Source of the DNA: Treponema sp.
Lineage (GTDB): Bacteria; Spirochaetota; Spirochaetia; Treponematales; Breznakiellaceae
NCBI GenBank assembly: GCA_031266095.1
Contig: JAISBR010000146.1
Coordinates: 1 to 41,896 of the forward strand
DNA length: 41,896 nt
Direction: 5' to 3'
Shown: positions 41,562-41,896 of the stretch, piece by piece
Numbering within the stretch: position 1 is the stretch's first letter
Layout of the letters: every line of letters begins with the position of its first letter
Notes under the pieces: model-generated
What the model was told of the DNA's origin: nothing
Database searches by the model: none
The model's input: the letters and a program-made list of their open reading frames with translations, nothing else
Translations under genes and position numbers: made by a program

Positions 41562-41896
41562 TATCCCCGCTCCTGTTCCCGCGTCCCGGCGTCCAGGATG
41601 GACCGTAGCGTCCTGGCCGCCCCGGTTATATCCGGCCGGGAGAGGATGCCGGAGATAAGCGCAATCCCCGCCGCCCCGGTCCGCAAAACCGCCGCCGCGT
41701 TGTCCGCGTTCACCCCGCCGATACCCACCACGGGGATTCTTACCGCGCCGCAGATCTCCGCCAGCCCCTCAAGTCCGACGGCCTCCCCCGCGTCGGACTT
41801 GCTCCCCGTGGGGAACACCGGCCCCACGCCCAGATAGTTCGCGCCTGTGGCCTGGGCCTCTAAGGCTTCCTCCACCGTGGAGGCGGAGACGCCGAT
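41561..41896 (-). CDS. thiE: Thiamine phosphate synthase, C-terminal part
   Basis: The frame enters from the right edge (IGVSASTVEEALEAQATGAN) and ends at 41561, so the N-terminal half is missing. The remaining 111 residues of the TIM barrel contain the phosphate and pyrimidine sites: YLGVGPVFPTGSKSDAGE and VVGIGGVNADNAAAVLRTGA, then GIALISGIL. The family joins HMP diphosphate with thiazole phosphate to form thiamine phosphate. It is coupled to the HAD gene downstream. Confidence 0.93.
   Translation of the reverse strand: MGVSASTVEEALEAQATGANYLGVGPVFPTGSKSDAGEAVGLEGLAEICGAVRIPVVGIGGVNADNAAAVLRTGAAGIALISGILSRPDITGAARTLRSILDAGTREQERG

Overview
The window looks like a chromosomal stretch from a spirochaete, most probably a Treponema and possibly of the termite-gut type. 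No species can be fixed from sequence alone. The signs are the orders rpsB-tsf-frr-uppS-cdsA-dxr-rseP and tRNA-rpmG-tRNA-secE-nusG-rplKAJL-rpoBC, a CarD gene beside ispD/ispF, a very long membrane-anchored coiled-coil protein of a kind common in spirochaetes, and an RNA polymerase beta subunit with Asn where most bacteria have the rifampicin-contact Ser531 (E. coli numbering). Base composition is moderately GC-rich, coding density is high, and most genes have Shine-Dalgarno sequences.

Layout. (1) 1-260, minus: start of a lipoprotein gene that runs off the left edge. 310-759: non-coding, packed with hairpins. (2) 760-7562, plus: a two-domain cyclic-nucleotide-binding regulator; then, behind its own promoter, a galactokinase-like GHMP kinase, surE, a TPR protein and an exported NHL-repeat/VWA-like protein; then a bacteriohemerythrin. 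(3) 15976-7603, minus: maf, rpsB, tsf, frr, uppS, cdsA, dxr, rseP and a CpXC-domain protein. This is a translation/lipid/isoprenoid/envelope operon, interrupted between rpsB and tsf by about 400 bp of palindromes and a terminator. (4) 16226-31442, plus: tRNA-Arg, a small lipoprotein, a small ORF, tRNA-Thr, rpmG, tRNA-Trp, secE, nusG, rplK, rplA, rplJ, rplL, rpoB and rpoC, then moaC, moaA and a MoeA-like gene for molybdenum cofactor synthesis. (5) 35880-31503, minus: a HAD phosphatase followed by the 1222-residue coiled-coil protein. (6) 38471-36049, minus: carD, ispD, ispF, nth. (7) 38611-40838, plus: argS, a hairpin-rich spacer and tRNA-Phe with a near-consensus promoter. (8) 41896-40911, minus: the end of thiE and a HAD phosphatase.

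How the genes work together. dxr, ispD and ispF supply three steps of the MEP isoprenoid pathway. UppS turns the products into undecaprenyl diphosphate for wall synthesis, and CdsA makes CDP-diacylglycerol for phospholipids. The ribosomal, NusG/SecE and RNA polymerase genes are the core gene-expression block. MoaA and MoaC make the first molybdopterin precursor, and the MoeA-like protein is expected to act late in cofactor assembly or insertion.

Most of the window is housekeeping. The parts that reward a second look are: the palindrome array at 447-740; a dispersed palindromic element seen near 1981, 13987 and 40854; a set of genes whose -10 box sits only 6-10 nt before the ATG (possible leaderless mRNAs); the internally duplicated hendecad coiled coil; and the galactokinase-like enzyme with an altered sugar-binding loop.
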